DNA of 64,000 nucleotides from Oscillospiraceae bacterium. GTDB lineage: Bacteria; Bacillota; Clostridia; Oscillospirales; Oscillospiraceae. Made by a program: the position numbers and the translations under genes. Positions 50,469-60,090 of this stretch are shown piece by piece. The notes below the pieces were generated by a model. That model was not told the DNA's origin and searched no databases. It was given only the letters and a program-made list of their open reading frames with translations. The first letter of the stretch is position 1. The number at the start of each line of letters is the position of its first letter. The stretch spans positions 1 to 64,000 of the forward strand of contig JAFTYM010000046.1 of NCBI GenBank assembly GCA_017461585.1, in the 5' to 3' direction.

Positions 50469-51101
50469 ATGAAACTGATCCTTTTAGGAGCACCCGGTGC
50501 AGGTAAGGGTACTCAGGCTGAGATACTCAGCGCAAAGCTGAATATTCCTACAATTTCCACCGGTAACATTCTGCGTGCAGCAGTTAAGAATGAAACACCT
50601 GTAGGCCTCAAGGCTAAGGCTTTCATGGAAGCAGGCGCACTGGTTCCCGATGAAGTAATCATCGGTATCATGCAGGAGCGTCTTGCGGAAGCTGACTGCG
50701 CAAACGGTTATATCCTTGATGGTATGCCCAGAACAATTGCTCAGGCTGAAGCTCTTGAAGCAGGCAACATCGATATCGACGTTGCTCTGTCCATCGAGAT
50801 CTCTGACGAAGTTATCGAGGCAAGAATGACCGGCAGACGCACATGTGCAGCTTGCGGTGCATCCTTCCACGTTGTTTCCAATCCCCCAAAAGTTGAGGGT
50901 ATTTGCGACAAGTGTGGTCAGGAGCTGTCCATCCGTAAGGATGACCAGCCAGAGACTGTCAAGAACCGTCTGAAGGTTTATCATCAGGAGACCGAGCCCC
51001 TTAAGGACTTCTACAAGTCCAGAGGCAAGCTCAAAATGGTAGACAATCAGCCCACGATCGAGCTGACTACCGCTGTAATCTGCGAAACTCTGGGAATCTG
51101 A
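50469..51101 (+). CDS. adk: Adenylate kinase, zinc-lid type
   Basis: Interconverts ATP + AMP and two ADP. 210 residues: P-loop GAPGAGKGT (7-15), DGMPRT (about 84-89) in place of the usual DGFPRT, and a long lid with four Cys (CAAC and CDKC) that bind structural zinc as in Gram-positive enzymes. secY-adk-map is the common order. Confidence 0.97.
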   Translation: MKLILLGAPGAGKGTQAEILSAKLNIPTISTGNILRAAVKNETPVGLKAKAFMEAGALVPDEVIIGIMQERLAEADCANGYILDGMPRTIAQAEALEAGNIDIDVALSIEISDEVIEARMTGRRTCAACGASFHVVSNPPKVEGICDKCGQELSIRKDDQPETVKNRLKVYHQETEPLKDFYKSRGKLKMVDNQPTIELTTAVICETLGI

Positions 51102-51103
51102 TT

Positions 51104-51865
51104 ATGATTAAGATCAAATCCCCGAGAGAGATTTCCCTCATGCGCCAGGCGGGAAAAATTACTGCGGCTGCCCGTAATTTAGCGGGAAAAATGGTAACCG
51201 CCGGCACAACAACCCAGGAAATCGATAAAGCCGTCCACGACTTTATAATTTCCCAGGGCGCAATTCCCACATTCTTAGGCTATAGCGGATATCCTGCAAG
51301 TATTTGCATATCCGTAAATGACGAGCTGATCCACGGAATACCCGGAAAACGGGTGCTCCGTGACGGCGACGTCGTAAGCATAGACGTAGGCGCTACAAAA
51401 GACGGCTACGTAGGAGATTGCGCAGCCACCTATATAGTAGGCGGCGGAACTGAGGAAGACAAAAGACTTGTGGAGGTAACCCGACAGAGCTTTTTTGAAG
51501 GTATGAAATATGCCAGAGAAGGCTACAGGGTATCCGACATCTCACATGCAATACAGGAATACGTTGAAGCAAACGGATTCTCTGTAGTGAGAGAATATGT
51601 CGGACACGGTGTCGGTTCTGAGATGCATGAATCTCCCGAGGTGCCTAATTATGGCAAGCCCGGAAGAGGACCCCGTCTGGTTAGGGGTATGACAATTGCA
51701 GTAGAACCGATGGTAAATCAGGGCGCAGCTGCCATAAAAGTACTTCCCGACGGTTGGACAGTAGTTTCGGCAGACGGTAAAAAAACAGCCCATTATGAGA
51801 ACACGATCCTCATAACGAGCGGCGACCCTGAAATTCTCACAGTTTTTGAGGGAGTCTGTGAATGA
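51104..51865 (+). CDS. map: Methionine aminopeptidase type I
   Basis: Removes N-terminal Met from new proteins. 253 residues of pita-bread fold with the metal ligands visible: Asp in DVGATKDGY, Asp in YVGDCAATY, His in GHGVGSEMH, Glu in AVEPMVNQG and Glu near the C-terminus (HYENTILIT). It starts two bases past adk and overlaps the next gene by four. Confidence 0.97.
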   Translation: MIKIKSPREISLMRQAGKITAAARNLAGKMVTAGTTTQEIDKAVHDFIISQGAIPTFLGYSGYPASICISVNDELIHGIPGKRVLRDGDVVSIDVGATKDGYVGDCAATYIVGGGTEEDKRLVEVTRQSFFEGMKYAREGYRVSDISHAIQEYVEANGFSVVREYVGHGVGSEMHESPEVPNYGKPGRGPRLVRGMTIAVEPMVNQGAAAIKVLPDGWTVVSADGKKTAHYENTILITSGDPEILTVFEGVCE

Positions 51866-52149
51866 TGATATCTGAGTCAGACATAGTGATCTCCCTTAAC
51901 GGCAGAGATGAAGGCAAGCATTTCTTCGTGCTCGGCATCGAAGAAGAATATGTACTGCTGGCAAACGGAAAAGGTCGACGGATCGAAAGACCTAAGCGTA
52001 AAAAACTGAAGCATGTACAGTTTGTAGCAAAGCCTGACTGCCGCGTAAGCGAGAAGATCAGAAACAACGAGAAAATATCTAACAGCGATTTACGCAGAGC
52101 GCTTGCACAGTATGAGGCAGGCAGCTGCGGAGACCAAGGAGGTATGTAA
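51862..52149 (+). CDS. KOW-domain RNA-binding protein
   Basis: A 95-residue protein with an N-terminal KOW/SH3-like fold (about 5-40: [20 protein letters not shown] ... [15 protein letters not shown]) and a basic middle (KRKKLKH). Similar small proteins sit between map and infA in many Clostridia and are often labelled as L14-like or KOW proteins; their job is unknown, probably ribosome or RNA binding. It overlaps map and ends one base before infA. Confidence 0.85.
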   Translation: MMISESDIVISLNGRDEGKHFFVLGIEEEYVLLANGKGRRIERPKRKKLKHVQFVAKPDCRVSEKIRNNEKISNSDLRRALAQYEAGSCGDQGGM

Positions 52150-52150
52150 A

Positions 52151-52494
<344 letters not shown>

Positions 52495-52542
52495 GCAGAA
52501 AAGTTGATTCGTCATTTTGAGCGAAAGGAATGATTGATAAAT

Positions 52543-52911
52543 ATGGCACGTATTTCCGGCGTTGACCTTCCCAAGGACAAAAGAATTGAGATTGGTCTGA
52601 CATACGTATACGGTATCGGCAGAACAAGTGCAAAGAAGATCCTTGAGGAAACCGGCATCAATCCCGACACGAGAGTTAAGGACCTGACAGACGAGCAGGA
52701 AGCACTTCTCCGTGACTGTATAGATAAGAACTACATGGTAGAAGGTGACCTTCGCCGCAGCGTAGCACTTGACATCAAGCGTCTCACAGAGATCGGCAGC
52801 TACCGCGGCACACGTCACAGAAGAGGACTCCCTGTACGTGGTCAGAGATCCAAGACAAACGCACGTACACGTAAGGGTCCCAAACGCACAATAGCTAACA
52901 AGAAGAAGTAA
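52543..52911 (+). CDS. rpsM: Ribosomal protein uS13
   Basis: 30S head protein that bridges to L5 and contacts P-site tRNA through its basic tail ([18 protein letters not shown]). 122 residues. The ATG at 52543 gives [10 protein letters not shown]; an earlier in-frame ATG nine bases upstream is less likely. Confidence 0.97.
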   Translation: MARISGVDLPKDKRIEIGLTYVYGIGRTSAKKILEETGINPDTRVKDLTDEQEALLRDCIDKNYMVEGDLRRSVALDIKRLTEIGSYRGTRHRRGLPVRGQRSKTNARTRKGPKRTIANKKK

Positions 52912-52924
52912 GGAGGGATATGTA

Positions 52925-53326
52925 ATGGCAGCACCTACAAAAGGCAAGAAGGTTCGTACCAGACGCCGTGAGCGAAAGAACATTGAGAAGGGCGCAGTGC
53001 ATATCAGCTCTTCCTTCAACAACACAATGGTAACAATTACCGATACAAACGGTAATGCTATTTCCTGGGCTTCCGCAGGTGGCATGGGCTTCCGCGGCAG
53101 CAAGAAGTCCACTCCCTTTGCAGCTCAGACAGCTGCAGAGACAGCTGCTAAGGCAGCTATGGAGCACGGCCTGAAGACAGTTGAAGTTTTCGTTAAGGGT
53201 CCCGGTTCCGGACGTGAGGCAGCTATCCGCGCCCTGCAGTCCGCAGGTCTGGAAGTAACAATGATCAAGGATGTTACTCCCATTCCTCACAACGGTTGCC
53301 GTCCCCCCAAGAGACGTAGAGTTTAA
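52925..53326 (+). CDS. rpsK: Ribosomal protein uS11
   Basis: Platform protein next to the E site. 133 residues with the [15 protein letters not shown] [16 protein letters not shown] block and the C-terminal [16 protein letters not shown]. In some bacteria its NG site becomes isoaspartate. Confidence 0.97.
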   Translation: MAAPTKGKKVRTRRRERKNIEKGAVHISSSFNNTMVTITDTNGNAISWASAGGMGFRGSKKSTPFAAQTAAETAAKAAMEHGLKTVEVFVKGPGSGREAAIRALQSAGLEVTMIKDVTPIPHNGCRPPKRRRV

Positions 53327-53341
53327 GGAGGTAAACATAGT

Positions 53342-53968
53342 ATGGCTAGATATACTGAAGCGGTTTGCCGCCTTTGCCGCAGAGAGAACCAGAAACTGTT
53401 CCTGAAGGGCGACAGATGCTACACAGACAAGTGCGCACTTGAGCGCAGAGCATACGCACCCGGCCAGCACGGTCAGGGTCGCAGCAAGGCTTCTGAATAC
53501 GGAACACAGCTCCGTGAGAAGCAGAAGGCTAAGAGATATTACGGCGTTCTGGAGAAGCAGTTCAGAGGCTACTTTGAAATGGCTAGAAAGAGACATGGTA
53601 AGGCTGGTGAAAACCTCCTCGATATCCTCGAGAGCCGTCTTGACAACGTTGTTTACAGACTCGGTTTTGCAATGAGCAGAGCAGAGGCAAGACAGCTTGT
53701 ACTTCACGGTCACTTCACCGTTGATGGCCGCAAGGTTAACATTCCTTCTTTCCTGGTAAAGCCCGGCATGGTAGTTGCTCTTAAAGAGTCCAGCCGCAGC
53801 CTGGAAAAGTTTAAGGCTAACATTGAAGCTAACTCCTCCCGTCAGGCACCCAAGTGGCTTGACCACGATGTAGCAAACTGCGTAGCTAAGGTTGTTGCAG
53901 TTGCTGCAAGAGAAGACATCGATCTGCCCATCGAGGAGCAGCTCATCGTTGAGTTGTACTCCAAGTAA
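53342..53968 (+). CDS. rpsD: Ribosomal protein uS4, zinc-binding type
   Basis: 16S rRNA assembly nucleator and mRNA-entry protein. 208 residues with an N-terminal four-Cys zinc site (CRLC at 9-12, C26 and C31 region) and an S4 domain from about 98. In this location rather than elsewhere, it is the spc/alpha-operon copy. Confidence 0.96.
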   Translation: MARYTEAVCRLCRRENQKLFLKGDRCYTDKCALERRAYAPGQHGQGRSKASEYGTQLREKQKAKRYYGVLEKQFRGYFEMARKRHGKAGENLLDILESRLDNVVYRLGFAMSRAEARQLVLHGHFTVDGRKVNIPSFLVKPGMVVALKESSRSLEKFKANIEANSSRQAPKWLDHDVANCVAKVVAVAAREDIDLPIEEQLIVELYSK

Positions 53969-53974
53969 TAAGTG

Positions 53975-54016
53975 TTTCGCTTGCGAAATACTGAAAGCTT
54001 GGCGCACAATCGCCAA
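53975..54016 (+). other. Two short hairpins between rpsD and rpoA
   Basis: TTTCGC-TT-GCGAAA (53975-53988) and TTGGCG-CACAAT-CGCCAA (about 53999-54016), the second followed by AAAATTG. Neither has a T-run. They may be processing or stabilising stems ahead of rpoA. Confidence 0.4.
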
Positions 54017-54036
54017 AAAATTGAAGGAGGGTATAT

Positions 54037-54987
54037 ATGGTAGAAATTGAAAGACCGCGTATTGAGTGTATTGAGACGCCGGGCGACGATTCGTACGGCA
54101 AGTATGTAGTGGAACCTCTGGAACGCGGTTACGGCACGACCTTAGGAAACTCCCTTCGCAGGATCCTTCTGTCCTCGCTTCCCGGTACAGCTGTTACCAC
54201 AATCAAGATTGCAGGTATTCAGCATGAGTTCTCAACAATTCCGGGAGTAAAGGAAGACGTTACAGAGATCGTTCTTAACATTAAGGGCATCATTGCACGT
54301 CTCCACTGCCAGGGCACAAAGACCGTATATATAGAAGCTACAGGAGAATGTGAGGTCACAGCCGGCGACATTAAAGCCGACGGTGAAGTTGAGATTTTAA
54401 ATCCTGATTTACACATTGCAACGCTTGGCCCTGATGCATCCCTGAGCATTGAGATGACCATTGGTCACGGCAGAGGTTATGTATCTGCTGAGCGCAACAA
54501 GCTTGCCCAGCCCATCATTGGTGTTATTCCTATCGACTCCATTTACACACCTGTGCTGAAGGTTAACTACACTGTAGAGAACACACGTGTAGGTAACATG
54601 ACAGACTTTGACAAGCTCACGCTTGAGGTATGGACAGATAAGACTATTTCCGCCCGTGATGCAGTATCCCTGGGAGCTAAGATTCTCTGTGATCATTTTG
54701 CTCTGTTCACAGACCTGTCAGAGACTATTAGCAGCACTGCAACAGTTGTAGAGAAGATCACAGAACAGCGCGACAAGGTTCTTGAAATGACAATCGAAGA
54801 GCTTGACCTCTCCGTAAGAAGTTTCAACTGCTTAAAGCGTGCTAACATCAACACAGTTGGTGATCTTATTTCCAAGACTGAAGATGAGATGATCAAGGTT
54901 CGTAACCTTGGACGTAAGTCTCTTGAAGAAGTCGTACACAAGCTTGCTATGATGGGACTTTCTCTGGCAAGTGACGAGAACAGCTAA
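54037..54987 (+). CDS. rpoA: RNA polymerase alpha subunit
   Basis: Scaffold of RNA polymerase, 316 residues: N-terminal dimerisation domain with [18 protein letters not shown] (about 30-47) and C-terminal domain (about 250-316) with the DNA/UP-element-contacting helices [16 protein letters not shown] and [12 protein letters not shown]. Strong GAAGGAGG ribosome binding site. Confidence 0.98.
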   Translation: MVEIERPRIECIETPGDDSYGKYVVEPLERGYGTTLGNSLRRILLSSLPGTAVTTIKIAGIQHEFSTIPGVKEDVTEIVLNIKGIIARLHCQGTKTVYIEATGECEVTAGDIKADGEVEILNPDLHIATLGPDASLSIEMTIGHGRGYVSAERNKLAQPIIGVIPIDSIYTPVLKVNYTVENTRVGNMTDFDKLTLEVWTDKTISARDAVSLGAKILCDHFALFTDLSETISSTATVVEKITEQRDKVLEMTIEELDLSVRSFNCLKRANINTVGDLISKTEDEMIKVRNLGRKSLEEVVHKLAMMGLSLASDENS

Positions 54988-55018
54988 GACAGACTCTTGA
55001 AGAAGGAGGAAAACTAAA

Positions 55019-55360
55019 ATGCCCGGAACACGTAAACTTGGCAAGACAACTGACCAGCGCAGAGCTATGCTCCGTCAGCAGGTCACAGACTTCCTTGCAA
55101 ACGGTAAGATGGAAACAACAGTTACCAGAGCTAAGGAAATCGCACCTCTTGCTGAGAAGATGATAACACTCGGCAAGAAGAACACTCTTGCATCCCGTCG
55201 TCAGGCGCTTGCCTTCATTACAAAGGAAGACGTTGTAACAAAGGTATTCAAGGAGCTTGCTCCCCAGTACGCTGAGCGCAACGGTGGTTACACACGTATC
55301 ACAAAGATCGGTCCCCGCCGCGGTGACGCAGCAGAGATGGCAATCATCGAACTGGTATAA
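55019..55360 (+). CDS. rplQ: Ribosomal protein bL17
   Basis: 50S protein near the tunnel exit. 113 residues with [19 protein letters not shown] and [19 protein letters not shown] at the end. It is the last gene of the ribosomal cluster; a terminator lies 20 bases beyond. Confidence 0.97.
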   Translation: MPGTRKLGKTTDQRRAMLRQQVTDFLANGKMETTVTRAKEIAPLAEKMITLGKKNTLASRRQALAFITKEDVVTKVFKELAPQYAERNGGYTRITKIGPRRGDAAEMAIIELV

Positions 55361-55370
55361 GTTAACCTGA

Positions 55371-55400
55371 TGAATAAATACCCCTTTTACGGACAAACTA
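55371..55400 (+). promoter_or_regulatory. Candidate sigma-G promoter of spoVAC
   Basis: -35 GAATA (55372-55376), 17-base spacer, -10 CAAACTA (55394-55400), against the Bacillus sigma-G pattern gHATR-N17/18-CATWHTA (one mismatch). Transcription would start near 55407, inside the 3' arm of the rplQ terminator. Confidence 0.5.
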
Positions 55401-55420
55401 CCGTAAAAGGGGTGTTTTTT
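55380..55420 (+). terminator. Terminator of the ribosomal cluster, overlapping spoVAC start region
   Basis: Perfect 13-bp stem (55380-55392 with 55401-55413), 8-base loop, then G and six T ending one base before the spoVAC ATG. The 3' arm contains AAAGGGG, the only ribosome binding site for spoVAC. Confidence 0.88.
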
Positions 55421-55882
55421 ATGGGTAAAAATCTCCATATGTCAAAACAGGAATACAGCAATTACGTTGATAAAATGACGCCGAATTCCACACTTGGGAT
55501 AGATATGGTCAAAGCATTTATTGTTGGCGGAATTATATGCTGCGCAGCGCAGGGAGTTCTGAATGCATGGACAGCTGCAGGCTTTGACAAAAAGGATGCG
55601 GGTACACTTACGTCAATGACTATGGTATTTCTAGGAATAATGCTGACGGCGATGCAGATATATGACAATATCGCAAAGTTTGCAGGTGCAGGGACGCTTG
55701 TGCCCATAACGGGATTTGCAAACTCTGTATCATCTCCTGCCATAGAGTTTAAAAGCGAGGGGCTTGTGGGTCCCGGAGGACTGGCGTCAAAAATGTTCTC
55801 CATTGCAGGACCGGTTATAGTCTACGGAATAACTGCCAGCGTTTTATATGGAATTGTATATTGGATATTCACGGTGCTGTAA
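55421..55882 (+). CDS. spoVAC: Stage V sporulation protein AC
   Basis: Membrane protein of the SpoVA channel that moves dipicolinic acid in forming and germinating spores; SpoVAC is mechanosensitive in Bacillus. The 153 residues have about four membrane helices and the family blocks FIVGGIICCAAQ, GAGTLVPITGFANSVSSPAIEFKSEG and SIAGPVIVYG. ATG at 55421 is chosen for its ribosome binding site; an upstream in-frame ATG at 55370 has none and would translate through the terminator. No spoVAD or spoVAE follows, which is unusual. Confidence 0.92.
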   Translation: MGKNLHMSKQEYSNYVDKMTPNSTLGIDMVKAFIVGGIICCAAQGVLNAWTAAGFDKKDAGTLTSMTMVFLGIMLTAMQIYDNIAKFAGAGTLVPITGFANSVSSPAIEFKSEGLVGPGGLASKMFSIAGPVIVYGITASVLYGIVYWIFTVL

Positions 55883-55921
55883 AAGAACACCCCGTCTTGT
55901 GTTGAGACGGGGTGTTCTTTT
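55881..55921. terminator. Bidirectional terminator between spoVAC and the ABC permease gene
   Basis: Perfect 17-bp stem (55881-55897 with 55905-55921) with A-rich and T-rich ends; it overlaps both stop codons and can serve both strands. Confidence 0.9.
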
Positions 55922-57638
55922 AATAGACGGGAGCGTATTCAATTCCCAAAGAGTCCAGATAAGCAATGCAGTTTAAAGCGTCAATGGGGATTTGCTGATA
56001 GAAATAGTAGTAACCGCCAAATTCGTTGATTTTAAAATCCGCGGTCAGTACGAATGCATCCTGAACATACTCATTTGAGCCTAAGGAGAGAACGCCCAAA
56101 GAGGAGTGACCTACATCGGAGATCATACAGTTGTACAGAGCGTAGAACTGTTCATCGGTAATAGGGATGATCTGCCACTCATATCCATCGGAGTACTCGA
56201 TCGTTGCGTTTTCTATATCGACTATTGTAAACTCATTGTTCATTGCAACGCGCTCATAGCAGCGCTCTGGAGTGTTGTAAGCATCCACAATGAATTTGGG
56301 GATATTGCAATAATAATATCTCTCTACATAAGCTCCGCCTTTGAGGCGGTATGAGATTTCAACAGAAGCTACATGACCGTCATAGTCGATTTCTTTGTCG
56401 CGATTACTGATTATATATTCATGCAGATCAATAACGGTGTCGAGCGTCTCGGGGTCGTTGCCAAGCAATTTTTCGCCGTATATATCAACGGTGGCAGAGA
56501 CAATGCTCTCTTTGTGAGGAATTGAAGTTTCAAATCCTGCGATATCAAAGGCCAGACCTGCGATGAACAGGATAACGACCAAAGAATAAGCTGCAAAGCC
56601 TTTCCACTTGTGCCATACCTTAAAGCTTTTGGTTACCAGCATTTCAGAACCGAAATAACCTACAAAACCACCGATTATCATGGAGACAATGTGTGTAGCC
56701 AGGCTGCCGGTGATATAACTGAAGAACAGCTCGTTGATAAGCAAGCCTAATGTGAGGGAGCCAACGGCTGCAAAGAAGAACTTGACAACAGGTTTTAAGG
56801 GCTTAACCGCAATAATGTCCGATGCGCTTTCTGTACGGCGGTATTTGTGAATGAAAAAGCCTGCAATAAGGAAGAGAATTCCGACGGCTGTGTAGATCGC
56901 AACCTCGAGATTGCCGTTAAATGCGATGTAGTTTGCCCCTTCGGCAAATTTTGCGGTGTATGTTGTTGTGCTTATAAGATTAACAGAAGGCGTCAGCCAT
57001 AAAACCGCCTCGGGTATGCTGTAGTGTGCATAACCGTAAAGGAAGTCTGAGAAAATGTATGACAGCAGAGAGTTGATAAGGATGACCGAGAAGTTGATGA
57101 TGCCGTATACACATGGGAGTATAAGGAGGCTGCCTGTCAGAGTTGCGCAGAAGCAGGAGAGACAGACGAAAAACATTGTCATCAGAACGCCGAGAACTAT
57201 CCATTGTACTATAGGCAGAACGAGGATCATGTTCACGTTGTACAAGGCGATCGTCAGAACAGTCGCTGCTGCGGTGATAATATGAGCGGATACTACCACA
57301 AACAGGATGGAAAGAAAGTTTGTGGAGAAAAGCGCCTCTCTTTTTATGGGGAGAGAACCTGTCATATTTGCAGCGCGGGGAGTGTACATATAGGAGAAAA
57401 CTGCCATAGCAGCAAATATTGCAAAGAAGGCGCCTGCCACAAGGCTGACAGAAAGTGCGTTGTTAAAAAAGTTCCTTATCAAAAGCTGTGCGTCAGGTTC
57501 GTAGCCGTACATCAGATTACTGTGAAGAGGCACGGGGATGAGCAGGATCAAAGCGCCAAGATAAACTGCCCAAAGCGGCCAGTAGCCGCGCAGATTGCGG
57601 TTAAATACAGCTTTGCTAAAGAAGGATGTCTTTGACAT
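55920..57638 (-). CDS. ABC transporter permease, YtrC/ABC-2-like
   Basis: A 572-residue membrane protein with about nine to ten helices in the first 370 residues and a long C-terminal domain (about 375-572) that is probably extracytoplasmic and rich in beta strands. The order GntR regulator, ATPase, permease is that of Bacillus ytr-type operons linked to envelope stress. Substrate unknown. It overlaps the ATPase gene by 23 bases; the ATG at 57638 is 10 bases after GGAGGT. A GTG 12 bases earlier is an alternative. Confidence 0.85.
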   Translation of the reverse strand: MSKTSFFSKAVFNRNLRGYWPLWAVYLGALILLIPVPLHSNLMYGYEPDAQLLIRNFFNNALSVSLVAGAFFAIFAAMAVFSYMYTPRAANMTGSLPIKREALFSTNFLSILFVVVSAHIITAAATVLTIALYNVNMILVLPIVQWIVLGVLMTMFFVCLSCFCATLTGSLLILPCVYGIINFSVILINSLLSYIFSDFLYGYAHYSIPEAVLWLTPSVNLISTTTYTAKFAEGANYIAFNGNLEVAIYTAVGILFLIAGFFIHKYRRTESASDIIAVKPLKPVVKFFFAAVGSLTLGLLINELFFSYITGSLATHIVSMIIGGFVGYFGSEMLVTKSFKVWHKWKGFAAYSLVVILFIAGLAFDIAGFETSIPHKESIVSATVDIYGEKLLGNDPETLDTVIDLHEYIISNRDKEIDYDGHVASVEISYRLKGGAYVERYYYCNIPKFIVDAYNTPERCYERVAMNNEFTIVDIENATIEYSDGYEWQIIPITDEQFYALYNCMISDVGHSSLGVLSLGSNEYVQDAFVLTADFKINEFGGYYYFYQQIPIDALNCIAYLDSLGIEYAPVY

Positions 57639-58509
57639 TGTAATCTGCACCTCCTAACTCGTAAATAAATATCTCCTCTAAGGTGAGAGGAACGATATCG
57701 TAGAAAATGGGGGAAGAAGCTTCAAGCAGAAGAGAGACATCGGCTGCTCTTCCCTTAATGATGTATGTGCTTATTTTGCCGCTCTTGCTGTGGTTCATGA
57801 CTTTAAGATCTTTCGGAAGCTCGCCGTCGTCAGGATATACGATCTGGACCTTTACGATGTTGTCCTGCAGCTCAGTAAGGCTTCTCTCCAAAATTGTCTT
57901 GCCGTTGTGGATGATACCCACGTAGTCACAAACATCCTCAAGCTCTCGCAGGTTGTGAGAAGAAACGAGAACTGTGGTTCCGTTTTCTGCCACATCGCCC
58001 ATGATGATGCTCCACACCTGACGACGCATGACGGGATCAAGTCCGTCAACGGGCTCGTCAAGGATCAGATACTCGGGACGAAGACACATAGCCAGCCAGA
58101 AGGCAGCCTGCTTTTGCATGCCCTTGGACATTCTGCGAATTGGTGTTTTGTCGCTGAACGAAAAAACTTCACTTAATTTTTCGTAGCGATGGTGATCGAA
58201 TCTGGGATAAAGCTCGCTGTAATACTTCATCATGTCCCGAACACCCGCCTGGGGGAAATAATAGACGTCGTCAGGAATAAAAGCCATGCGGCTTTTGAGA
58301 TCGTTATTTTCAAACACAGGCTGTCCGTCAATGAGAACAGAACCGGAGTCCTGCTTGTAAATACCTGTTATATGGCGGAGAACTGTGGATTTGCCAGCGC
58401 CGTTGGGTCCTACAAGTCCGTAAACTGACCCCTTTGGAACGGTCATATCAAGTTCATTTAAGGCGGCGAAGCCGTCAAACAGCTTTGTCAGCTTTTTAAC
58501 CTCTATCAT
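57616..58509 (-). CDS. ABC transporter ATP-binding protein
   Basis: A 297-residue ATPase. Walker A GPNGAGKST (about 34-42), a degenerate signature MSKGMQKQ in place of LSGGQ, Walker B YLILDEPVDGLDP, and the H-loop in VSSHNLREL. A C-terminal extension of about 80 residues follows. The missing LSGGQ consensus is common among YtrB-like ATPases. It overlaps the regulator gene by four bases (ATGA). Confidence 0.92.
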   Translation of the reverse strand: MIEVKKLTKLFDGFAALNELDMTVPKGSVYGLVGPNGAGKSTVLRHITGIYKQDSGSVLIDGQPVFENNDLKSRMAFIPDDVYYFPQAGVRDMMKYYSELYPRFDHHRYEKLSEVFSFSDKTPIRRMSKGMQKQAAFWLAMCLRPEYLILDEPVDGLDPVMRRQVWSIIMGDVAENGTTVLVSSHNLRELEDVCDYVGIIHNGKTILERSLTELQDNIVKVQIVYPDDGELPKDLKVMNHSKSGKISTYIIKGRAADVSLLLEASSPIFYDIVPLTLEEIFIYELGGADYNVKDILL

Positions 58510-58871
58510 AACTGGTCTCCTCCTTTGTCTATTCGTTCGGAAAGGCTGGCGGAGCTTACTCCCAGGTTTATGAGCTTTGCGACGATAATGTCAAACTCGG
58601 AATACAGCTGAGTCAGCGTTTTCGATTTCAAGGTGTCGCTGTCCACGGGGTAAGAGCCTTTGCCGGGAACGGAAACGATATAACCTTCAGCTTCAAGTTC
58701 TCTGTATGCTCTCTGTATGGTGTTGGGGTTTATGGCAAGCTGAGAAGCAAGCTCCCTGACAGATGGCAGCTTTGTCTCTGTTGAATAAGTTCCCGCGAGC
58801 ATAAGCTGACGAAGCTTTGTTTTGATCTGCTCATAAAGAGGAAGCGGATCGCGATAATTTACAGAAATCAT
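58506..58871 (-). CDS. GntR-family regulator, YtrA subfamily
   Basis: A 121-residue repressor: winged helix-turn-helix (about 10-75) with LPSVRELASQLAINPNTIQRAY as recognition region (split: SVRELASQLA, NPNTIQRAY) and a short C-terminal dimerisation helix, the small YtrA form. It probably represses its own operon by binding the palindrome just upstream. The ATG at 58871 follows AAAGGAG; the open frame further upstream is non-coding. Confidence 0.93.
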   Translation of the reverse strand: MISVNYRDPLPLYEQIKTKLRQLMLAGTYSTETKLPSVRELASQLAINPNTIQRAYRELEAEGYIVSVPGKGSYPVDSDTLKSKTLTQLYSEFDIIVAKLINLGVSSASLSERIDKGGDQL

Positions 58872-58892
58872 ACATCTCACTCCTTTCTGTAA

Positions 58893-58919
58893 AACTGTAT
58901 TATCTGTGATAGTACAGTT
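58893..58919 (-). promoter_or_regulatory. Operator palindrome of the YtrA-type operon
   Basis: 27-base near-perfect inverted repeat: AACTGTA-TTATC-TGT-GATAG-TACAGTT, only one mismatched pair. It lies 22 bases before the regulator start and overlaps the probable -10 (GATAAT on the minus strand). Size and placement fit autorepression by the GntR protein. Confidence 0.65.
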
Positions 58920-59055
58920 AGAGGGTAACATGGCGGCATTATCAAGTCAACAGACCTTGGTATATCTTAAAAGTGTCTTTAAAAAGTCTTAAAAATTACG
59001 GTCAGGAAAATTTTGACGTAATTTGTATAAAACCACTTTTAATTCCAAAACAATC

Positions 59056-59064
59056 TGCTATAAT
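59056..59064 (+). promoter_or_regulatory. Extended -10 promoter of prs
   Basis: TGC-TATAAT (59056-59064), an extended -10 element. No good -35 was found at 17 bases. About 70 bases upstream of prs. Confidence 0.55.
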
Positions 59065-59133
59065 AATTATGTACGCACATAGATGTGCGGAAATTTTATT
59101 TATAATAGTACATGGGAGAGAGGTACATAAGAT

Positions 59134-60087
59134 ATGCACGGTAAGGAAATTAAAATTTTTACAGGTAACGCAAATCCCAAGCTTGCTCAGGATATTTGCG
59201 AGAAGCTTGGTGTAACTATGGGAAACTGCGAAGTAAAGGGATTTGCTGACGGTGAGGTTTCCGTTTCTTTCTTTGAGACAGTTCGCGGCGCTGACGTATT
59301 TCTTATTCAGCCCACATGCAAGCCCGTAAACGATAACCTTATGGAGCTGCTTGTTATGATTGACGCATGTAAGCGTGGCTCTGCAGGCCGTATTACAGCT
59401 GTTATCCCCTATTTTGGATATGCAAGACAGGACAGAAAGGCAAAGCCCAGAGATCCTATCTCTGCAAAACTTGTTGCCAACCTTATCACAGCTGCAGGTG
59501 CTGACAGAGTTCTCACAATGGATCTTCACGCAAACCAGATTCAGGGCTTCTTTGATATCCCTGTTGACAACCTCCTGGGCAGCCCTCTGTTTGTTGATTA
59601 CTTCAAGAAGCTTATCGGCGACCGTAAGGATGAGTTCATCGTTGTTTCTCCCGACGTTGGCTCTGTTGCCCGTGTAAGAAAGTTCGCTATGAACCTTGAA
59701 CTGCCCATGGCTATCGTTGATAAGCGCCGTGAGAAGGCAAACGTATCCGAGGTTATGAACATCATCGGTGACGTAAAGGGTAAGAGAGTTATTCTTCTTG
59801 ACGATATGGTTGACACAGCAGGCAGCCTTTGCGGCGCTGCAGAGGCTCTTGTTAAAATCGGCGGCGCTGTTGAAGTTCATGCTTGCGCAAGCCATGGTGT
59901 TCTCTCCGGTCCTGCTATTGACAGAATCAACGCAAGCTACTTTGACGAGCTCCTTCTTATCGACACAATTCCCTTCCCCGAAGGAAAGCAGTGTGACAAG
60001 ATCAAGTACATCTCCTCAGCTTCCCTGTTTGCAGAAGCAATCAGCCGCGTTTACGAGGAAGTTTCCATCTCCACTCTGTTTAACTAA
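59134..60087 (+). CDS. prs: Ribose-phosphate pyrophosphokinase
   Basis: Makes PRPP from ribose 5-phosphate and ATP for nucleotide, His and Trp synthesis. 317 residues of class I type: IKIFTGNANPKLAQ at the start, the flexible ARQDRKAKPRDPISAKL loop (about 96-112), and the PRPP motif VILLDDMVDTAGSL (about 216-229). It forms an operon with pth three bases downstream. Confidence 0.97.
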   Translation: MHGKEIKIFTGNANPKLAQDICEKLGVTMGNCEVKGFADGEVSVSFFETVRGADVFLIQPTCKPVNDNLMELLVMIDACKRGSAGRITAVIPYFGYARQDRKAKPRDPISAKLVANLITAAGADRVLTMDLHANQIQGFFDIPVDNLLGSPLFVDYFKKLIGDRKDEFIVVSPDVGSVARVRKFAMNLELPMAIVDKRREKANVSEVMNIIGDVKGKRVILLDDMVDTAGSLCGAAEALVKIGGAVEVHACASHGVLSGPAIDRINASYFDELLLIDTIPFPEGKQCDKIKYISSASLFAEAISRVYEEVSISTLFN

Positions 60088-60090
60088 GCT

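Noticed and set aside
55370..55420. Upstream ATG for spoVAC at 55370
   Set aside because: No ribosome binding site, and translation would cross the terminator hairpin. The family N-terminus fits the later ATG.
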